Origin: Pterobdella sp. o SKG-2022
Taxonomy: Eukaryota; Annelida; Clitellata; Hirudinida; Piscicolidae
Direction of reading: 5' to 3'
Length of the DNA: 64,000 nt
Assembly (NCBI GenBank): GCA_964035795.1
Contig: OZ038324.1
Location: forward strand, 823,524 to 887,523
The notes beneath the pieces are model-generated. The model saw only the letters and a program-made list of their open reading frames with translations. It was not told the DNA's origin and made no database searches. The position numbers were made by a program, and so were the translations under genes. Below are positions 32,566-45,500 of the stretch, piece by piece; position 1 is the stretch's first letter, and the number at the start of each line of letters is the position of its first letter.

Positions 32566-33120
32566 AATGCTTTGGAAAGGTGCGAACTCAAAAGTGTCGG
32601 TACGAATGAATATATTAAAATGACTGGAGAAGAAAAAGTGACTAACGTATTGTGGGGGTGGATGAAAGATGCAAAAGCAGGTCCCTTAATCAAGTCATCG
32701 ACCTTACCTGCATTCTCAAGCACTTTTCCATCTCTCATATTCATTATTCATTATTTGATATTTTTCGTCATAAAAGTGGAAAGAAGTAAGCTATTGAATG
32801 AGTTTGTTCGAACGATATTTGAAGTTTCAAGCCGTGAATTATTTGATTGCCTGCGTGTGCAGCTTGGAGGCTGGAAAAGCTTCGAAAGGTCATATGTGAC
32901 ATCGCTCAAAATTGAAATCTGTGTCTCTATGGCACAGTCTGTTTTTTCGAGGAATATTTGCAACTGCTTGAATGAAAACATCACCAGCATCAATTCTGCC
33001 ACAGGAAAGCACGACGGCCATAAAGTGTGGGAGGTGATGAAACAGTTTATGGCTGTAAGAAGCTCTTTTAAAGCGAGAAATAAAGAAAAATTATCGGCAA
33101 ACGTAGAAGGAAATGAATAA
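32566..33120 (+). CDS. Hypothetical open frame, possible terminal exon
   Basis: An open frame of about 185 codons ends in TAA at 33118. Its beginning lacks an ATG, and an acceptor-like TTCAG at 32562-32566 precedes it; the first in-frame ATG is at about 32620. The sequence begins NALERCELKSVGTNEY, contains one hydrophobic stretch (FPSLIFIIHYLIFFVI, about residue 60) and ends in a charged tail. I recognise no family. It is long for random sequence at this base composition, but no upstream exon was found. Confidence 0.3.
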   Translation, partial: NALERCELKSVGTNEYIKMTGEEKVTNVLWGWMKDAKAGPLIKSSTLPAFSSTFPSLIFIIHYLIFFVIKVERSKLLNEFVRTIFEVSSRELFDCLRVQLGGWKSFERSYVTSLKIEICVSMAQSVFSRNICNCLNENITSINSATGKHDGHKVWEVMKQFMAVRSSFKARNKEKLSANVEGNE

Positions 33121-33129
33121 ATAAGGACG

Positions 33130-34380
33130 TATTTTGCTGTCGTCAACAATATTTTGTTGATTTAATAAGTGGGAGTGTTGCGTGGGTGTTGGTTTTTTTG
33201 TTGATATTTGTGCTTTGAGAAAGTTGTGTACTTTGAATTAATTAATAATAAAATCAATTTTTGAAAATTCAAAAATAAATGTGAACATCAAATGTGTTTT
33301 GAGGGTTTGGCAAATAATTCTAACGAATGAGAGCTTACAGGTTGTTGCAGGCTGAAAGATTATTTTACGCTTGGGATTCATTTAAAAATTTAAGTTGGAT
33401 CGAGTATTTCTTTGAATTTTGTCTAATGAGTTAATTTTTTCGAAATTATTTTGAATTCAAAGTTAATTTAGAACATTTTTTTTTACTTTAAAGGGAATTT
33501 TTTAACTCTGTGCAAGCTCTCTCGCATGAATCTTTTAAAAAGAAATCAAATATCAATTAAATTTTTTAAATAAATCAAAAAATTCAAATAATTTTTTTTG
33601 ATCTGGTTTCATATAAGTATTACAAAAACTGGTACAAAAAGAGAGGATTGGCACCATCCCTCCACACCGGCTGTGAAACCCTTGAAAAAACTTGGATACA
33701 AAAGTTAATGATGGAAAAAAGATTCAAATTAAATTATTGTCAGACAGATTGAAATGAGATTCATATCAAACCTATCTCCGTTTGAAAATTCTGAAATTGA
33801 AGTTCCCTCGATAACTCTCGATGCAGCCAAATAGTCCGTTAAAATAATTGAATTCATTAACCAAAGGCTTTGCAAAAAATTTTTTTTAAATATAAAAAAA
33901 TAAAAAATAGAATATAAAGGAAAAAGACAAAAATATAAGAATATGCAGGCGAGAGCATGCAACACTCTCCCACACGTGCAAGCGAGAGCATTCATTATAG
34001 CTGACGTCATAATCCTCTTGTCAGCATTGCCATGATTAAAATCGCTTCAGAAAATATCTTTTAATCATAAAAATTAATTGAAATGATAAATATTTCAATT
34101 ATAAATATTAAATATATAAATTATAAATAAAATAAATATATTTATATATTTAAATAAAATTCATTTAGTAATCTTAAATTTTTTTCAAATATTTTTCTCC
34201 ATTTTGATGACGTAGAATAGCCTAAATAATGAAGTGAACAAGCAAAAATTAGTTATCAATGTAAATCACGGAGCTTTTCGTAGGTCTAACTTACATTATC
34301 AATAATAAATCATTTGTGTTCGTTTACTTCATTATTACAATTTAAGTCATCCACTTTTAAAATTTACCATTATTATTGTA
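33130..34380. other. AT-rich gene-free stretch
   Basis: Only short frames are present. The block GGAGCTTTTCGTAGGTCTAA (about 34270-34290) begins a copy of dispersed repeat family B, described separately. Confidence 0.5.
34268..34315 (+). repeat. Dispersed repeat family B (type copy)
   Basis: The core is CGGAGCTTTTCGTAG followed by TAACTTACATTATCA. Related copies are at about 35775-35820 (+), 52013-52055 (+) and 58098-58133 (-). It is 35-50 bp long and its boundaries are unclear; it may be the end of a longer non-autonomous element. Confidence 0.55.
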
Positions 34381-34388
34381 TATTTATA

Positions 34389-34523
34389 AATGTAGCGCTT
34401 TTCATTTCTCAATTATTGACAACGTCTTGCTTTAAGTTTGTTTCTTTTTGAAACTCGACGACGATATCTGTTTAGTATCGGAAAGCTTTGTTAATTAAAC
34501 ATTCAAATATTTCAATTGTTGCC
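34389..34523 (+). repeat. Direct repeat C, copy 1
   Basis: Nearly identical to 36599-36722, including CAACGTCTTGCTTTAAGTTT and CGGAAAGCTTTGTTAAT. Copy 2 lacks about 10 bases (TGTTTAGTAT) present here. The two copies flank the 16-bp minisatellite and the exons of the minus-strand membrane-protein candidate. Confidence 0.9.
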
Positions 34524-34559
34524 TTGTTTCTTTCACAACTTCCAGGCTGTCACAACACT

Positions 34560-35112
34560 CGCCACACAGCCCTCCTAGACAACAGCCCTCCTAAACAACA
34601 GCCCTTCTAGACAACAGCCCTCCTAAACAACAGCCCTTCTAGACAACAGCCCTCCTAAACAACAACCCTTCTAGACAACAGCCCTCCTAAACAACAGCCC
34701 TCCTAAACAACAGCTCTTCTAGATGACAGCCCTTCTAGACAACAGCCCTCCTAGACAACAGCCCTCCTAAACAACAGCCCTTCTAAACAACAGCCCTTCT
34801 AGACAACAGCCCTCCTAAACAACAGCCCTTCTAGACAACAGCCCTCCTAAACAACAACCCTTCTAGACAACAGCCCTCCTAGACAACAGCCCTCCTAGAC
34901 AACAGCCCTTCTAGACAACAGCCCTCCTAAACAACAACCCTTCTAGACAACAGCCCTCCTAGACAACAGCCCTCCTAGACAACAGCCCTCCTAAACAACA
35001 GCCCTCCTAAACAACAGCTCTTCTAGACAACAGCCCTCCTAAACAACAGCCCTTCTAAACAACAGCCCTTCTAGACAACAGCCCTCCTAGACAACAGCCC
35101 TCCTAAACAACA
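34560..35112. repeat. 16-bp minisatellite, about 34 copies
   Basis: Tandem unit CAGCCCTCCTARACAA with CCT/CTT and AGA/AAA variants arranged in recurring blocks, suggesting higher-order duplication. 16 bp is not a multiple of three, so it does not encode a repeated peptide. Confidence 0.97.
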
Positions 35113-35238
35113 AGACGATTTCTACGTCAAAAAATCAAACCAAAACAAAATCGAACACAATTTTAAATTCCATATTCATCAACACAAAATAGTACTTACA
35201 ATACTCCTCCAATAATATTTTCTCTCCTCTTCTATAGT

Positions 35239-37123
35239 TCACAACATAGTTACATCGGCACAAGCAGCTTGATCAAAAAAAGCCTTAAACAACATTTCAC
35301 GAGGTTCTGACTCATAACATATGTCATGAAGGCCAAAGATGGCACACACAAACCAGCTGAGATGGTGGGAGAAAATAAAGAAGAATGCAATACCAGCTGA
35401 AGCAAAAAAATTGTTTGTATCACTTTTTTGGTGCGCAAGCAGAAGTGCCTTGTAGACACCACCTAATTGCGATAGAGGTCGGTTACTTCTTGTAAACGAC
35501 ACTCAAAAAAAATAAGCTGAAATGGACTTTTAACCAATTAATTCCCAGAGCTCGAGGTTAACTAAAAACTGAACTTTTTAAGGATTCAAATCTTTGAACT
35601 TTTGAGTAGATTGCACGGTCCCTCAAGAGTGCATACAGTGTTGACGACCCCCAACAGATCAAACATGATGAGTTTTGGTGGAGGAATACCACTTATGAAA
35701 AATAAAGATATATTATCAAGTTGTCTTGAAGATTACACACAACTCAAACAATGAATGCACTTGACACAAAAGCTTATTGAACCACGAAGCTTCTCGTAAG
35801 TAGTACTCACTTTATCTAGGTGCTCACGAAATGCCTTCGTGCGTGTTGAAGCCTTTGTGTGTGTTGAAACTTTCGTGTGTGTTGAAGCCTTCATGCGTGT
35901 GTCTATTACATTTATTATTCACTAATTGAAATCTATCAGTTGATAACTTCAATAGACTCAAACACTTGCACCTAATTCCTCATTGCATTGCCGATGTTAG
36001 AACAAGACAACTATCAAGAGTCCATTTTGTTTAAAAAATGGAGGGTTCGCCTTGAATCTCTTGAGGACTGGCAGATATGGAGCACACACAACAATTACAT
36101 CAAACAAAATGATTGTTGTCGCTGAAACAGACATTCTCAAAGGCACGCACACACGCAAGCATATATATTTGGACAACAAGCAGAAATGCCCCTATAAGAT
36201 AGTATCACTGAGATATGGTGTTTAGCGAACATCTAATCTAAATCTTTTCAATAATAGTTTTGGTTGGTTTTTGGCTCTGCACCAATTGCTCAAGAAACAG
36301 CAAGACTAGAAGCCATGTGAAAATCCACAATGCACCCACCACAGAGGTCCTAATATTGAATATTTTCAGAATGGTGTTACCACTTGTTTCTGAAGCTTAT
36401 ATAGTTGAAAAAATAGTCCACAATAATTTGTAATTTAATCTGCAGTTTCAAACCACAATGTTTTATTTCTATCACTATTTGATGCACACAATGCTATATC
36501 TTTCATTTATTTTCACTTTAAATTTTTTTTATCATTTTTTTTTGTTTAATACTTTCTTTAAACATATTTTTTCAAAACTTTTCATTACTTTATGTAGAAA
36601 TGTAGCGCTTTTTATCTCTCAATTGTTGACAACGTCTTGCTTTAAGTTTGTTTCTTTTTGAAACTTGACGACGATATCGGAAAGCTTTGTTAATGAAATA
36701 TTCAAATATTCAAATTGTTGCGTTTTTTTAAATAAATGAAATGTTTTTGATAATCTGTTTTTTTTTGATTATTTTTTACAAATAATTTTAGATTCTTGAA
36801 ATATTTGATTCCAAACAAGGTTTCCAAGTAGTCGAGCACTTTCCAGAGAACAAAGTCAGTCACTAAGACATACAAATGCTTTCAAAAAGTCCACAAATTT
36901 TTGGAGTTCAACGATATGTTGCAAATGGAGTTTTGTACTCATTTTGGAACAATTTTTTTTTCTTCAACAAGCCAAAGCACGAACTGCATTTTAATCTGTG
37001 GCAACCACTTCGAAGCTGCCGACAACAGGCCATCATCACAAAATAAAATTCTATTTTTTTTATATTTCTAAGTTTTATTGAATTTTTCAACTGATTCGGG
37101 ACAACTTGAACATTTTCCGCCAT
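35239..37123 (-). CDS. Candidate multi-pass membrane protein gene, exons only partly resolved
   Basis: Several minus-strand segments look coding. A start in good context (ATGGCGG) at 37123 opens MAENVQVVPNQLKNSIKL and continues to a possible donor at 36938. Next, at about 36390-36250, comes GNTILKIFNIRTSVVG followed by the membrane segment ALWIFTWLLVLLFLEQL. At 36197-36110 an acceptor precedes AFLLVVQIYMLACVRAF. At about 35685-35620 lies PPPKLIMFDLLGVVN. From an acceptor at about 35466 the last segment reads GGVYKALLLAHQKSD, then FFASAGIAFFFIFSHH, and ends ADVTML at a stop. The last residues fit a class I PDZ-ligand pattern (T-M-L). I could not fix all splice sites, since some phases conflict, and I do not recognise the family. 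Confidence 0.35.
36599..36722 (+). repeat. Direct repeat C, copy 2
   Basis: Same sequence as 34389-34523 apart from a small deletion and a few substitutions; same orientation, 2.2 kb away. Confidence 0.9.
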
Positions 37124-37518
37124 ATTCAACACAAATTCATGACAGATCATGCGTTTTACTATTTTTTTTGACGTCTTTTCAATTGACGGAACATTTTTGT
37201 TTTATTAAAATCATTTTGAAGACAAAAACTCGCCTCTTGCTATTAGAAATCGTTTTGCAAGAGGGAAGGAATTAATTTCTGTAATTGGTGCATCCATCCT
37301 TTTCAATCTCTCCCCCCTGCACCATTCCCCATTCTAGGCATCAATACATCAAGCTGTCTACTGGGATGCAAACATACGTTTCCAAAAGCATCCTTTGTGA
37401 AATCACTTCATTAACATTTAATTTCATTGCCATTTCGTGCGTCATTACTTTCATTCTCATCATTTTTATTATTAATTCTCATTCAAAAATTTTTCTTGCT
37501 ATATTACTCCGGCTTCAA

Positions 37519-37968
37519 AATGTTGAGACGCACCACAAAGCTTTCCTTGAACACACTGCCACAAACACGTAATCTGGTAATTTCTCGAAGTCATCTTTTC
37601 GGTCGGAATTATTTGGAAACTGAAGTCTCTTGGTGGAGTTGCCCAAAAGATTTGTTTATTTCACAAAATAAAGTCTTATTTGAATAAATTTTGAATATTT
37701 TATTGTGAAAAAAAAACATCGGAAATGATGAAAGAAATCCGAAATGGACATCCAATTATGGAGCCTCAGAATTTTAATGCCTTTGATTCCTATGAAACTT
37801 CCAATAGCACCCAAAACAACCACTTAGCACATCAAACAGTACGCGCACTTGGAGGTGTCACACCCGCAACTTGGTGCATCATTTGCTTAATAACCCTAGT
37901 GTTTGCTACTTACAATCGCGCCATTTCGAGTGCTGCAAAACGAAAGTTATTTTTTATTGGCACTATGG
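37519..37968 (+). CDS. Candidate 5' exon(s) of a small membrane protein
   Basis: Two plausible openings exist. One is an ATG at 37519 giving MLRRTTKLSLNTLPQTRNL, which looks like a mitochondrial presequence and could splice at 37576 (CTG|GTAATT) to an acceptor near 37762. The other is an ATG at 37725. Both share the frame that runs through VRALGGVTPATWCIICLITL, with one membrane segment, to a strong donor GTGAGT at 37969. No downstream exon was found before the POR gene. It points away from the minus-strand candidate gene starting at 37123, so a shared promoter is possible. Family unknown. Confidence 0.3.
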
Positions 37969-37969
37969 T

Positions 37970-38940
37970 GAGTATTAAAATGGTTGCAAGAGTACATTCA
38001 TTTGCATTGTTTTTGATTGAAATAATCATTTTATTATTGGGAACATAACAACATTGACTCGCTTTATGGCTTTTATTTCCACTTATAAAATTTTCAACTC
38101 ATTAACATCAAGTGATGCAACAGAAAAATACGTCAGCATAAGACAATGAAGTTTACCTTGATCACTATTACTCAATTATTGTTTCAGTAAACGTAAAATA
38201 GACCAAACCAAAAACGAATGAACAATTTTTGAAGTTTGAACGCAGCTGAAAATATCAAAACATAAACTTGGAGTTTATTTGTCACTTTCTTTTAAAATAT
38301 ACAAGATAAAACATGATAATCCTGATTGAAAACCCATAATCTATTTGAACTGAAGACCAAGGCACACGTCCACAAACTTGGCATGACTCAGCTGTTGGTG
38401 GCCTCCAAGTCATCAAATACTGAAAACTCACCCAGCTGACTCACAACTTTACAAGAGATCACCATCAATCCTCATTGGACCAAGGGAGAAAAAATTGATT
38501 GGTCATGTGCTGATTCAGCTGCTTTCATTACTTTTACAACATAAAATACACACACGAAAATTTTAAAAATAAAACACATAATAAAAATTTTGAATAAATA
38601 CGAGCATAAAACATGGTCCCAAGTTATACGCTGTGCGGGAGGTGGCCATCAAGTTACACAGTTTATTATGGCGATGATACGGCAATTACCTGAAAGACCG
38701 AAGTCATCGATTTGGTGATAACCATGTTCATAAGTTTACTATGATACAATTTTGAGTCGAATCAATCAATAAAAGAAAGAAAAATTTTTGAAAATACCAA
38801 ATCAAAGAAGGAACAATACAATAAAAAATATACAAAAGATGCAAAAAATTGAATGGAAATAAAAACTTTGAAAGAGAAGGACTAAATACCGAATACAAAA
38901 AACTATAAAACATGGCCTCACAAGCATGATGGGGCAGGAA
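37970..38940. other. No recognised gene; POR 3' flank
   Basis: AT-rich sequence. A minus-strand AATAAA at 38662-38667 could serve the POR transcript, about 280 bp beyond its stop codon. Confidence 0.5.
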
Positions 38941-38948
38941 ACAGGGGT

Positions 38949-39287
38949 TCAACTCCACACGTCACATGAATATCTGCCCGAAGACCTCATTTTGGCGAAA
39001 AAATCATTGCGGGCTGATGACGTTTCAATATGGCCGTGGGAGAAAACTATGTTATGCAGCTGTTTGTCCACATCTTGAGCCATGTGTCTGGCGTCCCTGA
39101 GTGCATCGATGAGTGGAATTGGATGGGTGAGAGGGTGGATTAATGGATGGATGAAAGGATATGCATGAGACCAACCCGCACACATAGACATGTCCCTTGT
39201 TTGACAACACTGACCACACCTCCTCGGCATTCTCTTTCAACAAATCTTGTACATATACCTGTTACATTTGGTGTACTATCTACCTAC

Positions 39288-39323
<36 letters not shown>

Positions 39324-39343
39324 TTTTCTATCTACCTACCTAC

Positions 39344-39385
<42 letters not shown>

Positions 39386-39386
39386 C

Positions 39387-39483
<97 letters not shown>

Positions 39484-39488
39484 CTATA

Positions 39489-39586
<98 letters not shown>

Positions 39587-42500
39587 CCTAGCTACCAATT
39601 GTTGATGGTCTATATGATGGCAAAGCACTCGACCTTGTGGGGCTGGTCCCTAGAAAAGGCTACGTAGAGCTTTGTGAGAACGCCTTTCTTCACGTAATCC
39701 TGCAACTCTTCCTCGTATATGAAATCCTCACTTCTTTTGCGACATCCGAAATACAAATATGCTTCTCCTAGGGGTTTTCCTGCAGATGTGGTGGAGTGAT
39801 TTGATGGGGCTAAAAAGATGGGTTGATGTGATAGTGATTGATGGAAATGTGCTGAATTAAATGGTAAAAGAAATGTGGCAGTTTGTCTGGTAGTTGAAAA
39901 CGAATAAGAAATGATTTTATAAGAGAACTCATTATTGAACCACATAACATCAAATATATTTATATTCCTCACAACCATTCTTCCTCAATTATTCACAAAC
40001 TTTTTCAACACCCCTATCCTCGCTCCCTCCAAATTTCCCGCCCTTCACCCCTCTCCAATCTCCCGTGCTTTTACTCTCCTCCAACTTTCGTTAACCTCAT
40101 CCCCACAAACCTCCCCTACTTCACCCCCTCCAACCTTCACTGAGCATGGAGAACCTCTCCTGCAGGAACCCAATGAAGGGAGCCACTCCAGTGCCTGGAC
40201 CTACCATCAAAATGGGCACTGTTGCTCTGTTGGGCAGGCGAAACTGAGACCTGAAGACAAGATTCATTATTGTTAGATCACTTTACCGTTATTAAATAAT
40301 TTTTCAGTATACTCCATTCGTATTAGGTTACTCATGCCGCAATAACTGGGGTTGACAGTAGTCGGCCTAGGTTATTGATAATACTTATTATTATTGATAA
40401 ACTTTCATTTTGAGCCAAAATATTCAAAAATAACAAAAAAAATAATTATTGGTCTGCTTCCTCCGCATTTTTTTTCAGCTGCCAGCATTCTTAGTTTTGC
40501 CAGGTCTTCTTCATTGTTTGGTGGGATTTTCATACTTGTAAGGTCATTTTTCAGAACTGAGACCAAGGTCGTATTAGATATTTTTTTGTGGGTATGTTTT
40601 TGGGCAGAAGTGCTCGGATCAAGTCCTAATAAATGGCCTAGTAAAGTTAGTCTTCTGAGTCTTATAGTCTTGCTCAATTTTTGTTGTTTTGTTGCATGAT
40701 AAAAGAGCTTCGTTGTTTATTTTTTCCAGCCAAAACACACCGATGACTTTGCGGAGAAGATGCCGATGACATGAGTTAAGTCGATCTTCGGTGGTTTTTA
40801 TCAAGGCCCATGTGCCATAGTTGTAGAAGATTATTGGCGCGATGTATGCGTTAAACATCCTTAATTTTTTCTGTTTGCTAATTTTATTTTTATCCAGAGT
40901 TTCCACATTTTGTTCATTGCAATTAGGGTCAGAGTCTTTCTATGGGTTATTTACCTAGCCATCGATAGGTGTGTACCGAGCTTTTTTGTTGCTATTGTGT
41001 CTATGATTGTGGGACTTAGTGTTGTTATTTCTGTTTTATTGGTATTGACTTTGAGGTTGAAAATGTGCATGATGTTGGTTATTGATGTTAGGTTTAGTAC
41101 TTCCTCAGTAACGAAGTCAATATCTTCGGCATATATAATTTCTTTGTTGGACATGTTGGTGGGAAGCTTTGATATGGCTTCTCTAAGGTATAGGCAGAAT
41201 AAAATTTGACTTAGACTGTCACCTTGAAGAGCGCCTATTGTTGTATTGAAAGGATTGGTGTTATGGTTGTTCATTTTTATTGTCTGATAGGAGATATTTT
41301 ATTAGTGTTGTTGTCTGAAGGTAGGAAGTTTCTGCATATTTCGAGTAGTACAGAGACTATTTAGAGTATCGAAGGCAGATGATATATCTATGCCAGTTAC
41401 CGTAAGGTTTCTCTGTTTTGTATACGGTAAGTCCTTAAATCTCCGCCGTTGACCTACCTTTTATGAAGGCCGATTGAGTAGGACGAATCAACTTTGCTGC
41501 TGCTTTGCGTATTTTACTGAGAGTGATATTGGATAGAATTTTTTTAAATATGGGCACTATGCAGATAGGTCTGATATTTTCTAATTTTGAGGTTTTATTT
41601 GGTTTAGCTATGGGCAGTAGTATGGCTGAGTTGACCCCAATATCTTCACCCAGAGTGATGGCACGATTGAAGACTTCTGCTATGGTTATTGATGCACTCT
41701 TATGAGCATATTTTAAAAGTTCTGCAGCGAAGCCATCGCTATCTTGACACTTTCTATTTGTCAATTTTTTAATTGATTCTACAACTTCTTGATTATTTAT
41801 ATATTGTTAAAAGCTCGGTGTAGGGGTCAATAGTATTTGTTGTGCAGTAAAGTCTTTTGGGTAGAATACTTGTTCAAAGGAGTTCTTCACATCTTTCACC
41901 TCACCTATTATCTTGATGGACTTTTTCAGATTGAGAAATTTTACTGCTAGGAAAATTTTCATGTCATCTGGAGAGTTTTCAATTGTCATCAATTGATTGT
42001 CCAGCCAGTTATTATAGTGTGTTTCAGCTTTATTTTTCAATCCTTTTATATTTTTTGTTGAGTTCTTTTAGGTCTTCATATTTGGTAATGTTTTTCATCT
42101 GGAATCTCATTTTCAGCCATATCAGTTTTTGATTATTAGATAATTCTTCAAGTTCAGGATGGCTGCTCCATGACTTTTGTTTCAAGTGTGTTCTGATTGG
42201 GAAGGTGGCTTTGGCAATTTCATTTAATGAATTTAACATATTATGAGAGTTGAGAAAATCGTTATGGGTTAGGAGTTGGTGTTTTAATCCTGTATCCAAG
42301 TTGGTGTGTTTTACCTTGCATTTCTAAGTGTTTTATTTTTTTTTATGAAATGTGAGTGTCTTTGATATGGTTAAGTAGTGATAATGGTGGTTTCAACAAG
42401 CCTATGGTCTCAGTGGGTTTCTGAATTATTGAAGGATCTTGCAGCTTGTAACCTCCATTTGAGTTTGATATATATTGTAATGTAGTCTATTTTGTGGTAG

Positions 42501-45500
42501 ATAGGGATTAGTTTATTATTAATTTTTTTTTGTTCCTTCCCAAGTTGTAATATGTTTGGCCTTGTGTTTAAAACATGTGTTTGGAGCAATAAGATTATTA
42601 TTTGATAGGAGTTTGTTGAGGAAGGTGCCATTACTGTTTTGTCTTTCTCTACCATATGTTCCTACTGAAATATTTTTTGTATTTCCTGATTTAGAGTTGA
42701 AATCTCCAGGTACAATTGAAGTATTTTTCTTAGGCTGCATGCTTATGGTGTGTTGGTGTTCTTCAATAAAGGAGATTTCTCACCAGTTGAAGACTACCTA
42801 GGTAGGACTATACTTTCCAACAAAAAGAAAATATTTTTTTTTATTTAGATTTCTACCAACATCACTGTCAGATTTAGCTAACATCACTTTTACGTGGTTT
42901 TATACATCATACCAAGACCGTAATGTCTGTTTGTTGGTTTCATGGTTATAAGTGTGTTAGAGCTTTGTACTTTGTGAGTTTCTCCGATTTTTGTCTCATG
43001 TGAGAAAAGGGAATCAACTTTGTACTTTCAAAATCTCGAAACTTTTCATCGCGTACGATGATCCGCGTACATTGCTTGTTCCGAAAAAGATTTTTTCATC
43101 GTACTTTCTTTCCTTGTGTTCAGTAGCAGCATCAACAAAATCAGTATTATTTTGATTTTTCTTAAATATTCCGTTAAGAAATTCCATCACAATTCCAGCA
43201 AAATTCAGAACTATTAAATCCAAGTTTCGAAGGAACTGGAACGGATACTGGCTATAGCGTAACTTATAAAATAAGCCATTTACTTGAAGAAAATTTTTAC
43301 AGACTGCCAGTCTGAGCTAACATCAAACTTGGAATTGTTGAGTTCGAGATTCGCTGTTCCCACAAGTCAAATGACAAAGGTACCAGAATATCACTTAGCT
43401 CATAATTGCAACCATAATCTACTGTTATCCAGGTTTTAAAACAAAAACATTTTTTAGCTAAAAGGCATATCCTAAACATGATAGACTTCTGATAGAGCTG
43501 ATCTCAGTGAAGTTTAAATTTTCATGAATACAAACAAGATGATAGGAATTTGGTTAAATAATTATAAATCCCCATCAAAATTTGAAGAGCACATTCTAGT
43601 TAACATGAACCACAATGATTTAAGATTTTTTATAAGTTGGCACAATCTAACATTCAGCTCCCATACAAACAAGAGACGTACTTGCGGATGAAGATAGGCA
43701 GATAAGACGAAGAAGGGCAGGTCAAGAGTTCTGCTGGTGATGATGAAGGAGTGGCTGATGACGTCATGCTCGACATGAAGCCAGTCACAACACCAAGCAT
43801 GCGTTGTTGAGTAGGCGTGGTGTACTCTACCTTGACAGCTGTGATTGACAGCTGAGAGGCATCCAGCTGTGGGCAGAGTTTGAGACTGCATTCACAAAAC
43901 TTATAAAGTTCTCTTAATTGAAATTTTTTTTAAATAGAAGTGCATAAGCCCTTGAAAATGCAATGATAAGTAACAATCACATAGGAGAACCTGCAGTGAC
44001 TCTGCACACCCACCTTGGAAGAAGAAGAGATGGAGTAGTAGCGAGGTTGGAGCTTGGGCAACATCTCTAAGAGGTGGTCGATGGGGGGTTGGAGTGAGGG
44101 CAGGTCTTGTAGCACATGTAATGTGGTGCGGTGCTGATCAACTATCCAGTCAAGGTACAACTCCTAAAGTGTTTCATCCACTTATTCCACGTTTGAATGA
44201 TTATTTTTTTAATTTAATAAAGACAAAAACTTTATAATTTTAAAGCAGATAAGCGTGCAGAGAAATGCTTGCACCACATTCACCTTGGCTTCCTTGGACA
44301 CCTTCGTCATCGAAAGCAGAAACTCTCTATCCTTCTCGTCAGAGGCATACCCTGAGAGTTCTTTTAGCACGTTGGTTCTAGGACACGAAGTGAGGTCGAC
44401 ATACCAGGTGAGAGCAGTCTTGTATGTGGTGGGACATGGGAAAGGATGCACTTTTGTAGCCTCTTCTGCAGTGGTGGCACAGGGTTGCAGCTTGTTTGAG
44501 GGGTTTTAGAATGACATCATGCAACATAAATAAATGGCGAACCATCAGTATTGGTGAGGGTGATGCAGGTGTCCAAATTAACACCACCCAACCTCTCAGC
44601 CACCCATTCCACTAGTGACCAATCATTGTGAGCCACCACTCCCACGTGATCTCCAGCTTGGTAGCGCAATCTTGACCCAGTTAAGTCCAAATCTAGATGT
44701 AAACATGATCTTTGACCAGATTTGTGAAGTTCCCGCTTCAGTTTCACCCGGGAAAGAAAAGGATTCTTCGAGTCGTGTGGTCTAGTCAAAAAAATAATTA
44801 TAAAATTTTTTTAAACATTACAAAAGATATTAAATAAATATTAGAAAACAAAAGCTACAATAAAATCCTAAATCAAAAGATGACAACACCAGGACCACAT
44901 ACGCCTTCTGAGTGCTGAAAGAGTGCAGCTTGCATGGCTCGCCTCTGAACAAATGGTCCTCACTCAGGTTCTCATGAATGCTCAAATGGTACTGGCGGGA
45001 ACTGCAGGTATGTCAGATCATGCTTCAATATAATCGTTTCAATGAACTTAACCAATTATTAAGCAAAAGATTTTCCATATGGTTAGTTTGAGGAAGGGTA
45101 TTCGATAAGCCACATCCAGTTATAAGCTTCACTAAGTCGTCAAGGAAAACAAGATGCAACTAAGATTTGATTGACTCTCTTGTTTTAACCATTCCAAATC
45201 ACCACCAACCTCACATCTTCAGACATCTCGTACAGGCCAAAATGCTCACACACTGCAGGCCAAAACTCTTCCTTCCAGCTTATGAAGTCCTCTTCTATGC
45301 TGCAATGTTGGTTCGTTTCATGCCACTCTAACCAAATCGTTTTTTAATCCGTTTTTTGTATTTGTTAATAAAATATTTGATCTTATTTTAAAAAAATAAA
45401 TAAAATCATAAATTTTGATGATGATGTAATATAAAATTGATGAAATGTTACGTAATAAATATCAATATAATGACAAAAATAATTGTGGGCGAACTTTGAG

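Noticed and set aside
34560..35112. Regularly spaced repeats that could suggest a CRISPR array
   Set aside because: The unit is 16 bp and directly tandem, with no unique spacers, and the genome is eukaryotic; it is a minisatellite.
39147..39667. Open frames of repeated leucine-serine-isoleucine-tyrosine residues
   Set aside because: They are produced by the (TATC)n microsatellite inside a POR intron.
40153..40154. Earlier donor for POR exon 12 (GAGAG|GTTCTC)
   Set aside because: Its phase does not match the next exon. The donor at 40134 gives the family's spacing before the [13 protein letters not shown] stretch.
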